From NCBI GenBank assembly GCA_013812805.1, contig JACCSV010000329.1, positions 1 through 14,110 of the forward strand: DNA of 14,110 nucleotides. Reading direction: 5' to 3'. This document shows positions 7,309 to 14,110 of this stretch, piece after piece. Numbering within the stretch: the stretch's first letter is position 1; every line of letters begins with the position of its first letter. The translations under genes were made by a program, and so were the position numbers. Source of the DNA: Sphingomonas sp. (GTDB lineage: Bacteria; Pseudomonadota; Alphaproteobacteria; Sphingomonadales; Sphingomonadaceae). The notes under the pieces were generated by a model. That model ran no database searches, was not told the DNA's origin, and saw only the letters and a list, made by a program, of their open reading frames with translations.

Positions 7309-8622
7309 ATGGCTTTTCTTTTTCGCGCGCTTTGTGCCGCTTTTGCACTGACCCTTTCGGCGCACGCCAGCGCGCAGCTGACCCGCGCCGAGGCGCGGAT
7401 GACCGCTACCGTCGATGCCGAGCAGGACCGGACGGTGGCGATGCTCGAGAAATGGGTCAATCAAAACAGCGGCACGATGAATTTCGCGGGTGTGAAAGCG
7501 GTGGGGGGCATGCTCCGCTCGGAGCTCGAGCCACTCGGCTTCAAGGTTGACTGGATCGACATCAGCGGGGCGAACCGCGCCGGCCATATCGTCGCCCGGC
7601 GTAAGGGCAACGGCCGCGGCCTGCGACTGCTGCTGATCGCCCATCTCGACACGGTGTTCGAACCGGATTCGCCATTCCAGCGGTGGACCCGGGAAGGCAA
7701 TCTCGGCCATGGGCCGGGCGCCGGCGACAACAAGGGCGGAATGGCGGTGGTGATCGCCGCGCTGCGCGCGATGAAGGCCGCCGGGACACTCAAGAACGCC
7801 AACATCACCGTGTTCCTGACCGGCGACGAGGAGGATGCGGGACCGCTCGAAATCTCGCGCCGCGACCTGGTTGCAGCCGGCAAATGGGCCGATGTCGCGC
7901 TGGATTTCGAAGGCCTCGCCCAGCTCGATGGCCGCGACATGGGCTCGGTTGCGCGACGCAGCTCCGATGAGTGGTCACTCGCAGTCACCGCCCGCAGCGG
8001 CCATTCGAGCGGCGTTTTCGGGCCCACCGCGGGCTTTGGCGCAGTCTTCGAGCTGTCGCGCATCATCGACAGCTTCCGGCGCGAAGTCCCCGAGGACAAG
8101 CTGACCTTTAACGTCGGCCTAATCGGCGGTGGTACTACGGCCGAGCTCGCCAAGGACAATCTGAGCATTTCCGCGACCGGCAAAACCAACATCATTGCCG
8201 GCACCGCGATTGCGCGCGGCGACCTGCGCGCGATCAGCCCCGAGCAGATCGCACGCGCGCAGGCGAAGATGCGCGCCATCGTCGCCCAGCCGCTGGGCGG
8301 CGCCACGGCGCAAATTACCTTCGCCCCGGATGGCTACCCGCCCATGGCACCGACCGAGGGCAATCGCGCGCTTCTGACCAAGCTCAATGATGTCAACCGC
8401 GACATGGGACTGCCGGAAATGGGCGAACTCGACCCGGTTAGGCGCGGAGCCGCCGACATCAGCTTCGTCGCCAAGGACGTCGACGGGCTCGCCGGTCTTG
8501 GCCCTGCCGGAAGCGGCGCGCATTCCCCCCGCGAACGGGTCGATATCGCCTCGATCCACCTTCAGGCGAAGCGCGCCGCGATCCTGATGAGCAGGCTGGC
8601 ACGGGAGAAAAGACGTCGCTAG
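7309..8622 (+). CDS. Exported M20 family metallopeptidase (glutamate carboxypeptidase-like)
   Basis: This is a zinc-dependent exopeptidase or amidohydrolase of the M20 family, 437 residues from the ATG at 7309. It opens with a signal peptide (MAFLFRALCAAFALTLSAHA, then SAQ), so it is periplasmic or secreted. The metal-site pattern is complete: H112 and D114 in AHLDTV, bridging D140 in GAGDNKGG, general base E174 and ligand E175 in TGDEED, D200 in LDFEG, and H405 near GAHSPRE. Spacing is close to carboxypeptidase G2. The dimerisation or lid domain lies around residues 220-335, with H232 in SGHSSG. The frame is open back to 7201, but the extra 36 residues would bury the signal peptide, so the internal ATG is preferred; GAG at 7298-7300 may be the ribosome site. 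The substrate is not determined: C-terminal Glu/Asp peptides, folate-like or N-acyl amino acids are possible. Confidence 0.92.
   Translation: MAFLFRALCAAFALTLSAHASAQLTRAEARMTATVDAEQDRTVAMLEKWVNQNSGTMNFAGVKAVGGMLRSELEPLGFKVDWIDISGANRAGHIVARRKGNGRGLRLLLIAHLDTVFEPDSPFQRWTREGNLGHGPGAGDNKGGMAVVIAALRAMKAAGTLKNANITVFLTGDEEDAGPLEISRRDLVAAGKWADVALDFEGLAQLDGRDMGSVARRSSDEWSLAVTARSGHSSGVFGPTAGFGAVFELSRIIDSFRREVPEDKLTFNVGLIGGGTTAELAKDNLSISATGKTNIIAGTAIARGDLRAISPEQIARAQAKMRAIVAQPLGGATAQITFAPDGYPPMAPTEGNRALLTKLNDVNRDMGLPEMGELDPVRRGAADISFVAKDVDGLAGLGPAGSGAHSPRERVDIASIHLQAKRAAILMSRLAREKRRR
8603..8617 (+). promoter_or_regulatory. Possible ribosome site and non-standard start region for the serine hydrolase
   Basis: GGGAG at 8603-8607 is a good Shine-Dalgarno match. 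Seven bases later, in the serine hydrolase frame, is a GTC codon at 8615-8617, followed by codons that read as a lipoprotein signal peptide up to the LLAGC lipobox. GTC is not a normal start codon. No ATG, GTG or TTG occurs in this frame between the upstream stop (TGA, 8588-8590) and the GTG at 8645. This is either a rare start, a changed start base or a sequencing error. Confidence 0.35.
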
Positions 8623-8644
8623 GCCGGTTGCCCTGCCGCTGGCT

Positions 8645-9826
8645 GTGTTGCTCGCCGGCTGCGCCGCGGGTCCCGGTAACCGGCCGAGCGACGTAGCGCC
8701 GTTGGCGCAGGTGGGTGTCGCCTTCGATCGCGGCGGTGAGGTCGGCAGCTTCGCGCAAGGTGTTGCCGATCCCAAAAGCGGCCGGGCAATAACCCCCGAT
8801 GACCCGGCGCGGGTCGCCTCGATCACCAAGCTTGCGGTGGCAGTGGGGGTCATGCGCCTGGTCGAACAAGGCCGATTAGATCTCGACGAGGACGTTTCAG
8901 GCAAGCTCGGTTGGCGCTTGCGCAACCCGGCGTTCGCCGATCGGCCGATCAGCCTGCGCATGCTGCTGTCGCATACGTCGAGCGTCCGTGACGGCATCGA
9001 CTATTGGGCGATCCCGCTCGGCGCCACGATTGAGGGGGCGATGATCGACCCCAAGGCCTGGGACGATGGTCATTCTCCAGGCGGCTACTTCACTTATTCG
9101 AACCTCAATTTTCCGATCATCGCGTCGCTCGTCGAGCGGGTCACTGGCGAGCGGTTCGATCGCTGGATGCGCGCCCAGGTGCTCGAACCGATGAAGCTCG
9201 ACGCCTGTATGAACTGGGCGGGCTGCAGCAGTTCGGCGATCGCCCGGGCAGTGGTGCTGATGCAGGACGGCAAGGCGGTTCGCGACGATCTTGGCGGCAA
9301 GCCGCCGCAGTGCCTGGCGGTGCCGGCCAAGGACGGGAGCTGCGACCTGACGCGATGGCGCGCCGGCGAGAATGGCGCTTTGTTCTCGCCGCAGGGAGGC
9401 TTGCGCATCTCGGCCCGCGGGCTGGCGCGGATCGGCCGGATGCTGCTCAACGGCGGCACCATCGACGGCGTGCAAATCCTCTCGCCGCAATCGGTGGAAA
9501 CCTTGCTTGAACCGGCCTGGCGCTTCGACGGCAGCAATGGGCAGACCGACGACGGCTTCTACTGCAGCTACGGCCTTGCAACGCAGCAAATACCGAACAC
9601 GGTCCGGGGCTGCAACGACGATCCGGCTGGCGACGGGATCGCCCGCGTTGGCCACGCCGGCGATGCCTATGGCCTGCGCTCGGGCCTGTGGATCGACCCC
9701 GCCAGGGGCACCGGCGTCGCCTATTTCGTCACTGGGCTTGCCGAATTTCCGCCGCTCGGGCGCAGCGCCTATCGGGCCGCGGAGGAAGCCGCGCTCGTCC
9801 GTACTCTGGGCCTGTTCCCAAACTAA
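8645..9826 (+). CDS. Predicted lipoprotein, beta-lactamase-like serine hydrolase (S12 family); start uncertain
   Basis: This is a serine hydrolase of the class C beta-lactamase/D-aminopeptidase/esterase superfamily. Numbered from the GTG at 8645 (393 residues), the nucleophile motif is S59-I-T-K62 (SxxK), the second motif is Y151-S-N153 (YxN), and the third is H337-A-G-D where beta-lactamases have KTG. HxG is common in the esterase and peptidase branches, so penicillinase activity is unlikely. Six cysteines (188, 194, 223, 233, 307, 323) could form disulphides, which agrees with an exported protein. The LLAGC lipobox begins only one residue after this GTG, which leaves no n- or h-region. The upstream in-frame codons complete a good lipoprotein signal (ARPVALPLAVLLAGC), so the true start is probably near 8615, overlapping the end of the M20 gene. 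It may be co-transcribed with the M20 peptidase gene. The fold is firm; the substrate is unknown. Confidence 0.85.
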   Translation: MLLAGCAAGPGNRPSDVAPLAQVGVAFDRGGEVGSFAQGVADPKSGRAITPDDPARVASITKLAVAVGVMRLVEQGRLDLDEDVSGKLGWRLRNPAFADRPISLRMLLSHTSSVRDGIDYWAIPLGATIEGAMIDPKAWDDGHSPGGYFTYSNLNFPIIASLVERVTGERFDRWMRAQVLEPMKLDACMNWAGCSSSAIARAVVLMQDGKAVRDDLGGKPPQCLAVPAKDGSCDLTRWRAGENGALFSPQGGLRISARGLARIGRMLLNGGTIDGVQILSPQSVETLLEPAWRFDGSNGQTDDGFYCSYGLATQQIPNTVRGCNDDPAGDGIARVGHAGDAYGLRSGLWIDPARGTGVAYFVTGLAEFPPLGRSAYRAAEEAALVRTLGLFPN

Positions 9827-9834
9827 GCCGGATT

Positions 9835-9851
9835 GGGCAGTCGAACTGCCC
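9835..9851. terminator. Hairpin between convergent genes, possible bidirectional terminator
   Basis: GGGCAGT at 9835-9841 and ACTGCCC at 9845-9851 form a perfect 7-bp stem around the loop CGA. It sits in the 45-base gap between the ends of the serine hydrolase gene (+) and the TonB-dependent receptor gene (-), where a shared terminator is expected. There is no run of T on either strand, so it is not a classical intrinsic terminator. It may mark 3' ends with help from Rho. Confidence 0.5.
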
Positions 9852-9871
9852 GACCAAGCCGACCCACCGCC

Positions 9872-12800
9872 TCAGAACTTCACGTCGACATTCATTGTGA
9901 ACGCCCGCCCACGCGGGTCAGCGACACGCGGATCCCATGAGCTGCCGCTGCCGGTGTTGCTGTCGTATGTGATCGCGAACGGCGGATCGGTATCGAACAG
10001 GTTCTTCACGCCAGCCGTCACCCGCATCCTGTCGGACACGTCGACCGACCCCGAGAGGTTGTAGATGATGTACTTGTCGACGCGTTCCTCAAGATCGGGC
10101 GGACTTACCGATCCATTCTCCACCCCAGGGAGCTTCTGGTTCTCGTAGCCGGAGCGGAACAGCTGGGTCAGCGCCACCGTCCACGGTCCCTGACCGTAGC
10201 TAACGAAGGCGTTGTGCTTCCATTCGAGGCCGAGATCGCCGCTGAACGAGAAGACCCCCAAGCGATCCTCGAAGTCTGCGCCGTCTACGACTTTTTCCTT
10301 TCTCTTCAGCATATACGTCCCGTCGATGCCCGCCAGAATGCGTCCGCCAAGTGCGTTTCCGCCACCGCGAAGCACGAGTTCGACGCCCTGGGTCTCCGAC
10401 GCGCCGGCGTTGAGCCACCTTTGGTCGATCGCAAGCAAAGTACCGGAGGAGTCGCGGAAGAACCGGTCGGGAAACAGCGACGCGTTCTCGATGAGCTGTT
10501 GCAACGTCAACGTCTGGATCGTGTCGTCGCGCTTGATAGTCCACCAGTCGAGCGATGCGCTGAACTGGCCCGAGGGCTCGAACACGACCCCTAGGCTGGC
10601 CATCTTGGCAGTCTCAGGCCCAAGGTTCAGGTTACCGCCATTGACGATGTTGATGACCCGGTCGAGGGCCAGGCAGCCCGGCTGCGAGTCGTCGGGAACC
10701 CCGCCGGGACAGGTCGCCGGGTCGACGAGATCGCGCCCGGTATATTGGGATTCCACCGCGCCATTGTAGATTTGGTTGAACGTCGGTGCGCGGAAGCCCG
10801 TATTGTAATTGCCGCGGAACATCACCTGTTGAATCGGACGGTATCTGAACGCGATCAGCGGGTTCGTGGTTGTGCCGAAATCCGAATAGTCGTCGACCCG
10901 CCCGGCGAGCGTGACCTCAAGGTTGCCGAGGATCGGGACCAGCAGCTCGGCGTAGGCCGCCTTGATGTTGCGCGAGATGCCCTCAAGCGCATTTGCATCA
11001 TCGAACGGTGCCGCCATGATCGCCGGCCGGGTCGCTGCTTCGCGAGCATCGCCGTTGAACCGGTACTTTTCCTTGCGATAATCGACGCCAAGCGCGGCCT
11101 TCACCATCCCGCCCGGCAGCCTGAACAGGTCGCCCGAAAAGGAGCCGTCACCCTGAAAGACAGAGTATTTGCCGCCATAGAGAATGACGCCTTCGGCCGA
11201 GACCGCTTCCAGCGCTGCGAGCGCTTCAGGCGTCTGGCTTTGCCCGGGGAACAGGAATGGATTGATGAGCCCGCTGTTCAAAGCGCCGATCAGGCCGGGC
11301 GAACTCGCCCCCGGAGCAGTTGGCGCGTTCGGATCGGGCTGGCCAGCCTCGTTGGTGGGCGTGTTCGGATCGTTGCTGAGGGTACCACGGTAATAATAGC
11401 CGGAGCCAAGCTCGGACTGCGACTCGCTCGTCGCATAAGAGACGCCAGCGCGATAATCCCAGCCGAGAAAGGCCGGACCATCCGCGCCGAGCGCGTAGCG
11501 GGCGGTCTTGGTGTCGGTCGTGATTTCGCGGCGGCCGCACTCAATGCAGCGCCAGCGATAGGCGAACGGAGCGCGCTCGCGCCCCGCGAGCTCAGGGAAG
11601 GCGGCGATCAGGCGCTGATAGACCTCCTCGTAGCCTGGCGCTCCGACTGGATAGCGCAGCGGCTGTAAGCTGAACGGAGTGATCTGGAGGTTGGAGAATC
11701 GCTTGATCGCGGTGGCATCGGAGCCCGTCGCCTCGGCAGTGAGCTCATGCTCGCCCAAGGCGAGCACGCCGCGGCCGAGCCATGTTAGTGTCTCCAGCGG
11801 CTGCTGCAGCAGAGCGGCGCGTCCGGTGTCCCAGGCGCAGGCGTATTCGGCCTGGGGGAATTCCCATAAGGCGGTATCATAAGGGGCCATGCCGCTGACC
11901 GAATCGCAGCCTTCGGCCCCCGGCAGATCAAGGACATTGATGCCGCCGCTCGCCCTGGTCGTCGTCCCCGGGATGAACGGTGTCGAGGCGGAATCAGGAA
12001 AGAAGGTTCCGGAAAACGGCAGGATGGTCGAATGCGGCGTTCCGCGCGTGTCCACCGACAAGCCGCGTTCGGGCTGGAAGGTGTCGACGAAATCGCGCTG
12101 GTCGCCGCGCAGCGAGCCGCTGTCGCTGTAACTGACCGCGCCCATCACGTTGAAGCCGTTTGCCGCAAGGTCGCCATGGCCGATGATCGCGGAGGTCCGG
12201 TAGGTGGTGTGGTCGCCGCCATTGGTGACATCGGTGAAGCCCTGCAGGCCGAAACCCTTATAGTCCTTGCGCAGGATGAAGTTGATCACGCCACCGATCG
12301 CGTCGGTGCCGTAAATCGCCGAAGCGCCTTCCTTCAGCACCTCGACTCGTTCCACGGCGCCGAACGGGATCTGGTTGACGTCGACGGCGGAGCCCTGGAG
12401 GCCGTGGGCTGCAACCCGGCGGCCGTTGAGCAGGACCAGCGTCGCCCCCGAGCCCTGGCCCCGAAGGTTGGCAAAGGACGCGCCATTGTTGCCGCGCTGC
12501 TGTCCGGCAACGACATCGACATTGCTGGCAAGATTGTCGCCCGCGGTTCCGCTGGTGGTCAGGTAACCGACGAGTTGCTCAGGGCTGGAGATCGCGTTGC
12601 GCTCCAGCTCTTGAGTTGTGACGATCTGCAGCGGCAGCGCACTGTCATTGGGATCGCGGCGAATGCGCGAACCGGTGACAATGATATCCTGCCCCGCCGA
12701 GTCGTCCTGAGACGACGTCAGCTCTGCGCCCTCGTCCGGAGTCGCGGCCGTCGTCGGCGTGGCAGCCGGCGGCGTCGTCTCCTGAGTGCTCTGCGCAAAG

Positions 12801-12880
12801 GCAGGACTGGCCATCCCGCCGCTGACTGCAACGAACGCGGTTCCTGAAACCAGAACGAACTTCAACTGTGTAAGACCCAT
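9872..12880 (-). CDS. TonB-dependent outer-membrane receptor
   Basis: This is an outer-membrane beta-barrel that imports a ligand using TonB energy, about 1002 residues from the ATG at 12880. A signal peptide ends in SPAFA before Q30, followed by a Pro/Thr/Ala-rich linker. The segment DIIVTGSRI (residues ~65-73) is the usual sphingomonad TonB-box/plug start. The plug runs to about residue 205, with LRGQGSGATLVLLNGRRV and SAIYGTDAIGGVINF, and the barrel fills the rest. The receptor signature VKNLFDTDPP lies near the end, and the last residue is Phe, as needed for barrel assembly. Several cysteines occur in probable surface loops (C325, C348, a CxxC at 445-448, and CPGG...PGC in a later loop). 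In-frame ATGs at 12892 and 12901 and a TTG at 12937 are alternative starts; 12880 is preferred for the G-run (12885-12890) just upstream and the clean signal peptide. No SusD-like partner is adjacent. The ligand is unknown. Confidence 0.93.
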   Translation of the reverse strand: MGLTQLKFVLVSGTAFVAVSGGMASPAFAQSTQETTPPAATPTTAATPDEGAELTSSQDDSAGQDIIVTGSRIRRDPNDSALPLQIVTTQELERNAISSPEQLVGYLTTSGTAGDNLASNVDVVAGQQRGNNGASFANLRGQGSGATLVLLNGRRVAAHGLQGSAVDVNQIPFGAVERVEVLKEGASAIYGTDAIGGVINFILRKDYKGFGLQGFTDVTNGGDHTTYRTSAIIGHGDLAANGFNVMGAVSYSDSGSLRGDQRDFVDTFQPERGLSVDTRGTPHSTILPFSGTFFPDSASTPFIPGTTTRASGGINVLDLPGAEGCDSVSGMAPYDTALWEFPQAEYACAWDTGRAALLQQPLETLTWLGRGVLALGEHELTAEATGSDATAIKRFSNLQITPFSLQPLRYPVGAPGYEEVYQRLIAAFPELAGRERAPFAYRWRCIECGRREITTDTKTARYALGADGPAFLGWDYRAGVSYATSESQSELGSGYYYRGTLSNDPNTPTNEAGQPDPNAPTAPGASSPGLIGALNSGLINPFLFPGQSQTPEALAALEAVSAEGVILYGGKYSVFQGDGSFSGDLFRLPGGMVKAALGVDYRKEKYRFNGDAREAATRPAIMAAPFDDANALEGISRNIKAAYAELLVPILGNLEVTLAGRVDDYSDFGTTTNPLIAFRYRPIQQVMFRGNYNTGFRAPTFNQIYNGAVESQYTGRDLVDPATCPGGVPDDSQPGCLALDRVINIVNGGNLNLGPETAKMASLGVVFEPSGQFSASLDWWTIKRDDTIQTLTLQQLIENASLFPDRFFRDSSGTLLAIDQRWLNAGASETQGVELVLRGGGNALGGRILAGIDGTYMLKRKEKVVDGADFEDRLGVFSFSGDLGLEWKHNAFVSYGQGPWTVALTQLFRSGYENQKLPGVENGSVSPPDLEERVDKYIIYNLSGSVDVSDRMRVTAGVKNLFDTDPPFAITYDSNTGSGSSWDPRVADPRGRAFTMNVDVKF

Positions 12881-13049
12881 GATACCCCCCATGGTGCGCA
12901 TCTCGTGCTGAGCAAGCTTATGTAATAGTTGCCGCAAGCGCCAGCGATGAGTCGCCCGAAGGTCATGTTCTCGTATGAATTCGGTCGGAAGCGCCGCCAG
13001 CGTAGCGCGGGCGCAACAGTAACGGCGGGGGCGTAACCACGCTGCGCAG
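12881..13049 (-). other. Gap between the dacB-like gene and the receptor gene
   Basis: These 169 bases hold the leader of the receptor gene. The AT-richer stretch at about 12910-12930 (- strand reading CTATTACATAAGC) is the most likely place for a -10 element, but no convincing -35 box was found at the right distance. No T-tailed terminator hairpin follows the dacB-like stop, so read-through from that gene is possible. Confidence 0.3.
12885..12890 (-). promoter_or_regulatory. G-run acting as probable ribosome site for the receptor gene
   Basis: Six consecutive G residues on the - strand lie 4 bases before the ATG at 12880. They can pair with the CCUCC of 16S rRNA, which favours this start over the ATGs at 12892 and 12901, both of which have only weak GAG-type matches upstream. 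Confidence 0.35.
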
Positions 13050-14110
13050 CTAATTCTGCAGTGCGATCAGCTCCAGCGCCGAGTCGATTGCCCCGGTCGC
13101 GGCAACGTCTTCGGGAACATCATTTGCATAAGTCGCAAAAACTAGCGTCCGGCCGCTACTGGCGATCATGTAGCCGGACAGCGCGTTGGTGGCGTTAAGG
13201 CTGCCGGTCTTGGCGAATATGCGGCCCTGAAGCGCGGTGCCGCGGAAGCGCTTGCGAAGCGTACCGTCAAGTCCGCCGATCGGAAGAGTGGCACGCCAAG
13301 CGTTGCCCCACGGCCGAGCCGCGATCCACCGCAGCAAGGTGACCATCCCGCGCGGGGCGACGCGGTTGTAGGTCGACATGCCGGACCCGTCGGAAAGGTC
13401 GTAGGCGGCACGCGGCACGCCCGCGCGCTCGAGCATCGCTCGAACTTCGGCGACTCCATCGGCAACCGAGCCGCTTCCGCGCCGAGACCCAATTCGCCGA
13501 AGCAGCAGTTCTGCGTGGACGTTCTGGCTGACCTTGTTCGTCAGCCAGAGGTCTTGCGCTAGTGGCGGCGGAACGAGCCGCGCGAGCGCTTGCCCGGCCG
13601 GCGCCATCCGCGAAGGGCGATCGAGGACCTCGTCCGTATCGCTCGGTATCAGCACCCGGTGCCTGGCAGCGATACCGCCGGTCACTCGAACGCCGCGCGC
13701 CTCGAGCATGCGCTTGAACCGCCAGGCGGCGTAGTGCGCCGGGTCGTCGATGCCCAGCTGAAGAAGCTCGGGCTCGGCGCCGACTGCGATGCTGCCGGTC
13801 AAGCTGACGACGGTGCCGCCGGGCAGGCGCTCGAAGCTGAGGTCGCTGTCGCCCTGCGACACGGTGATCGCCCGGTTGTCGACGGTGAAATAGGGTTCGA
13901 TCTCGATCACCGGCGGCTCACCGAGCGCACCGGGAGTGACTCGAAGCGGAAGCTCGTTGTCGTCGAGCGTGAGCGCTGAAATAGCGGTGCCGGAGTCGGT
14001 CGGAATGTTGTTCCAGCTCATCCCGGAACTCCAGCGCTCATCCGGGAAGAGAGTGTCGTCACCAACCACGTTGTGCACCCGGCGCGTCTTTGCCGCGACG
14101 GCATCGGCGA
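13050..14110 (-). CDS. dacB: D-alanyl-D-alanine carboxypeptidase/endopeptidase (PBP4, peptidase S13), 5' partial
   Basis: This is a periplasmic low-molecular-weight penicillin-binding protein that trims peptidoglycan stem peptides and cuts cross-links. The frame stays open to the right edge, and the residues before the GTG at 14078 (AVAAKTRRVHNVVGDD) match the family, so the gene continues outside and this GTG is not the start. Two of three active-site motifs are visible, numbered from that GTG: SxN as S184-Q-N186 in VSQNVHAELLLRRIG (13521-13529) and KTG at 290-292 in AKTGSLNA (13203-13211). DGSGMS at 230-235 is another family signature. The SxxK nucleophile must lie beyond the edge. An inserted beta domain typical of S13 enzymes fits residues ~40-160. 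The C-terminus ends normally, with no anchor. It is transcribed toward the receptor gene and separated from it by about 170 bases. Confidence 0.92.
   Translation of the reverse strand, partial: ADAVAAKTRRVHNVVGDDTLFPDERWSSGMSWNNIPTDSGTAISALTLDDNELPLRVTPGALGEPPVIEIEPYFTVDNRAITVSQGDSDLSFERLPGGTVVSLTGSIAVGAEPELLQLGIDDPAHYAAWRFKRMLEARGVRVTGGIAARHRVLIPSDTDEVLDRPSRMAPAGQALARLVPPPLAQDLWLTNKVSQNVHAELLLRRIGSRRGSGSVADGVAEVRAMLERAGVPRAAYDLSDGSGMSTYNRVAPRGMVTLLRWIAARPWGNAWRATLPIGGLDGTLRKRFRGTALQGRIFAKTGSLNATNALSGYMIASSGRTLVFATYANDVPEDVAATGAIDSALELIALQN

Noticed and set aside
6694..7710. 338-residue open frame on the - strand across the GH1 end and the M20 start.
   Set aside because: It spans two well-supported genes and their gap, and shows no family motif.
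8645..9826. Reading the serine hydrolase as a true antibiotic-resistance beta-lactamase.
   Set aside because: The KTG motif is replaced by HAGD and the overall pattern fits the esterase/peptidase branches.
10745..11668. 307-residue open frame on the + strand within the receptor gene.
   Set aside because: It is complementary to the receptor coding strand, which has full family motifs; the translation has none.
12032..12847. 271-residue open frame on the + strand opposite the receptor plug region.
   Set aside because: It is antisense to the conserved plug domain; its Arg/Ala-rich translation shows no domain.
12970..13015. GC-rich imperfect stem in the gap between the dacB-like gene and the receptor gene as a terminator.
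   Set aside because: Only about 5 pairs (GCGCC with GGCGC) form around a long loop, with no T-run on the - strand.
13041..13050. Palindrome GCTGCGCAGC at the end of the dacB-like gene as a terminator or operator.
   Set aside because: It is a 10-base self-complement with no loop and no T-tract, and is common by chance at this GC content.

Overview
The window is dense, GC-rich DNA with alphaproteobacterial character. It most likely comes from a sphingomonad (Sphingomonadaceae or a close relative). The signs are a large TonB-dependent receptor with an AFAQ signal-peptidase site followed by a DIIVTGSRI plug start, strong GC bias at third codon positions, and very short intergenic gaps. The genus assignment is inference from style, not from a marker gene. 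No tRNA, rRNA, CRISPR array, insertion sequence or phage gene was seen.

Left part (1-7194, + strand): a carbohydrate-uptake and breakdown operon. It holds the 3' part of a sugar ABC transporter binding protein, two CUT1-type permeases (MalF/UgpA-like, then MalG/UgpE-like), an exported 1033-residue multidomain protein (carbohydrate-binding-like, F5/8C/discoidin and (alpha/alpha)6-barrel regions, probably a glycosidase), and a cytoplasmic GH1 beta-glucosidase. The first four genes overlap at their stop and start codons (ATGA, TGATG, GTGA) and the GH1 gene follows 8 bases later. The picture is that the exported enzyme trims a glycan or glycoside outside the cytoplasm, the ABC importer takes up the short sugar, and GH1 finishes hydrolysis inside. 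No ATPase subunit is present in the window.

Middle part (7309-9826, + strand): an exported M20 metallopeptidase resembling glutamate carboxypeptidase, then a predicted lipoprotein of the beta-lactamase-like serine hydrolase family. The lipoprotein gene has a puzzling start: its best lipoprotein signal is in frame, but no ATG, GTG or TTG codon precedes it.

Right part (9872-14110, - strand): a TonB-dependent receptor of about 1000 residues and, upstream of it, the 3' part of a dacB-type D-alanyl-D-alanine carboxypeptidase/endopeptidase (PBP4) gene. A 7-bp hairpin lies between the convergent serine hydrolase and receptor genes. The two peptidases, the receptor and the PBP4 could relate to peptide or muropeptide scavenging, but this rests only on proximity.

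Most of the window is ordinary. The items most worth following are the multidomain candidate glycosidase, the serine hydrolase start, the nested ATGs before GH1, and the missing transporter ATPase.
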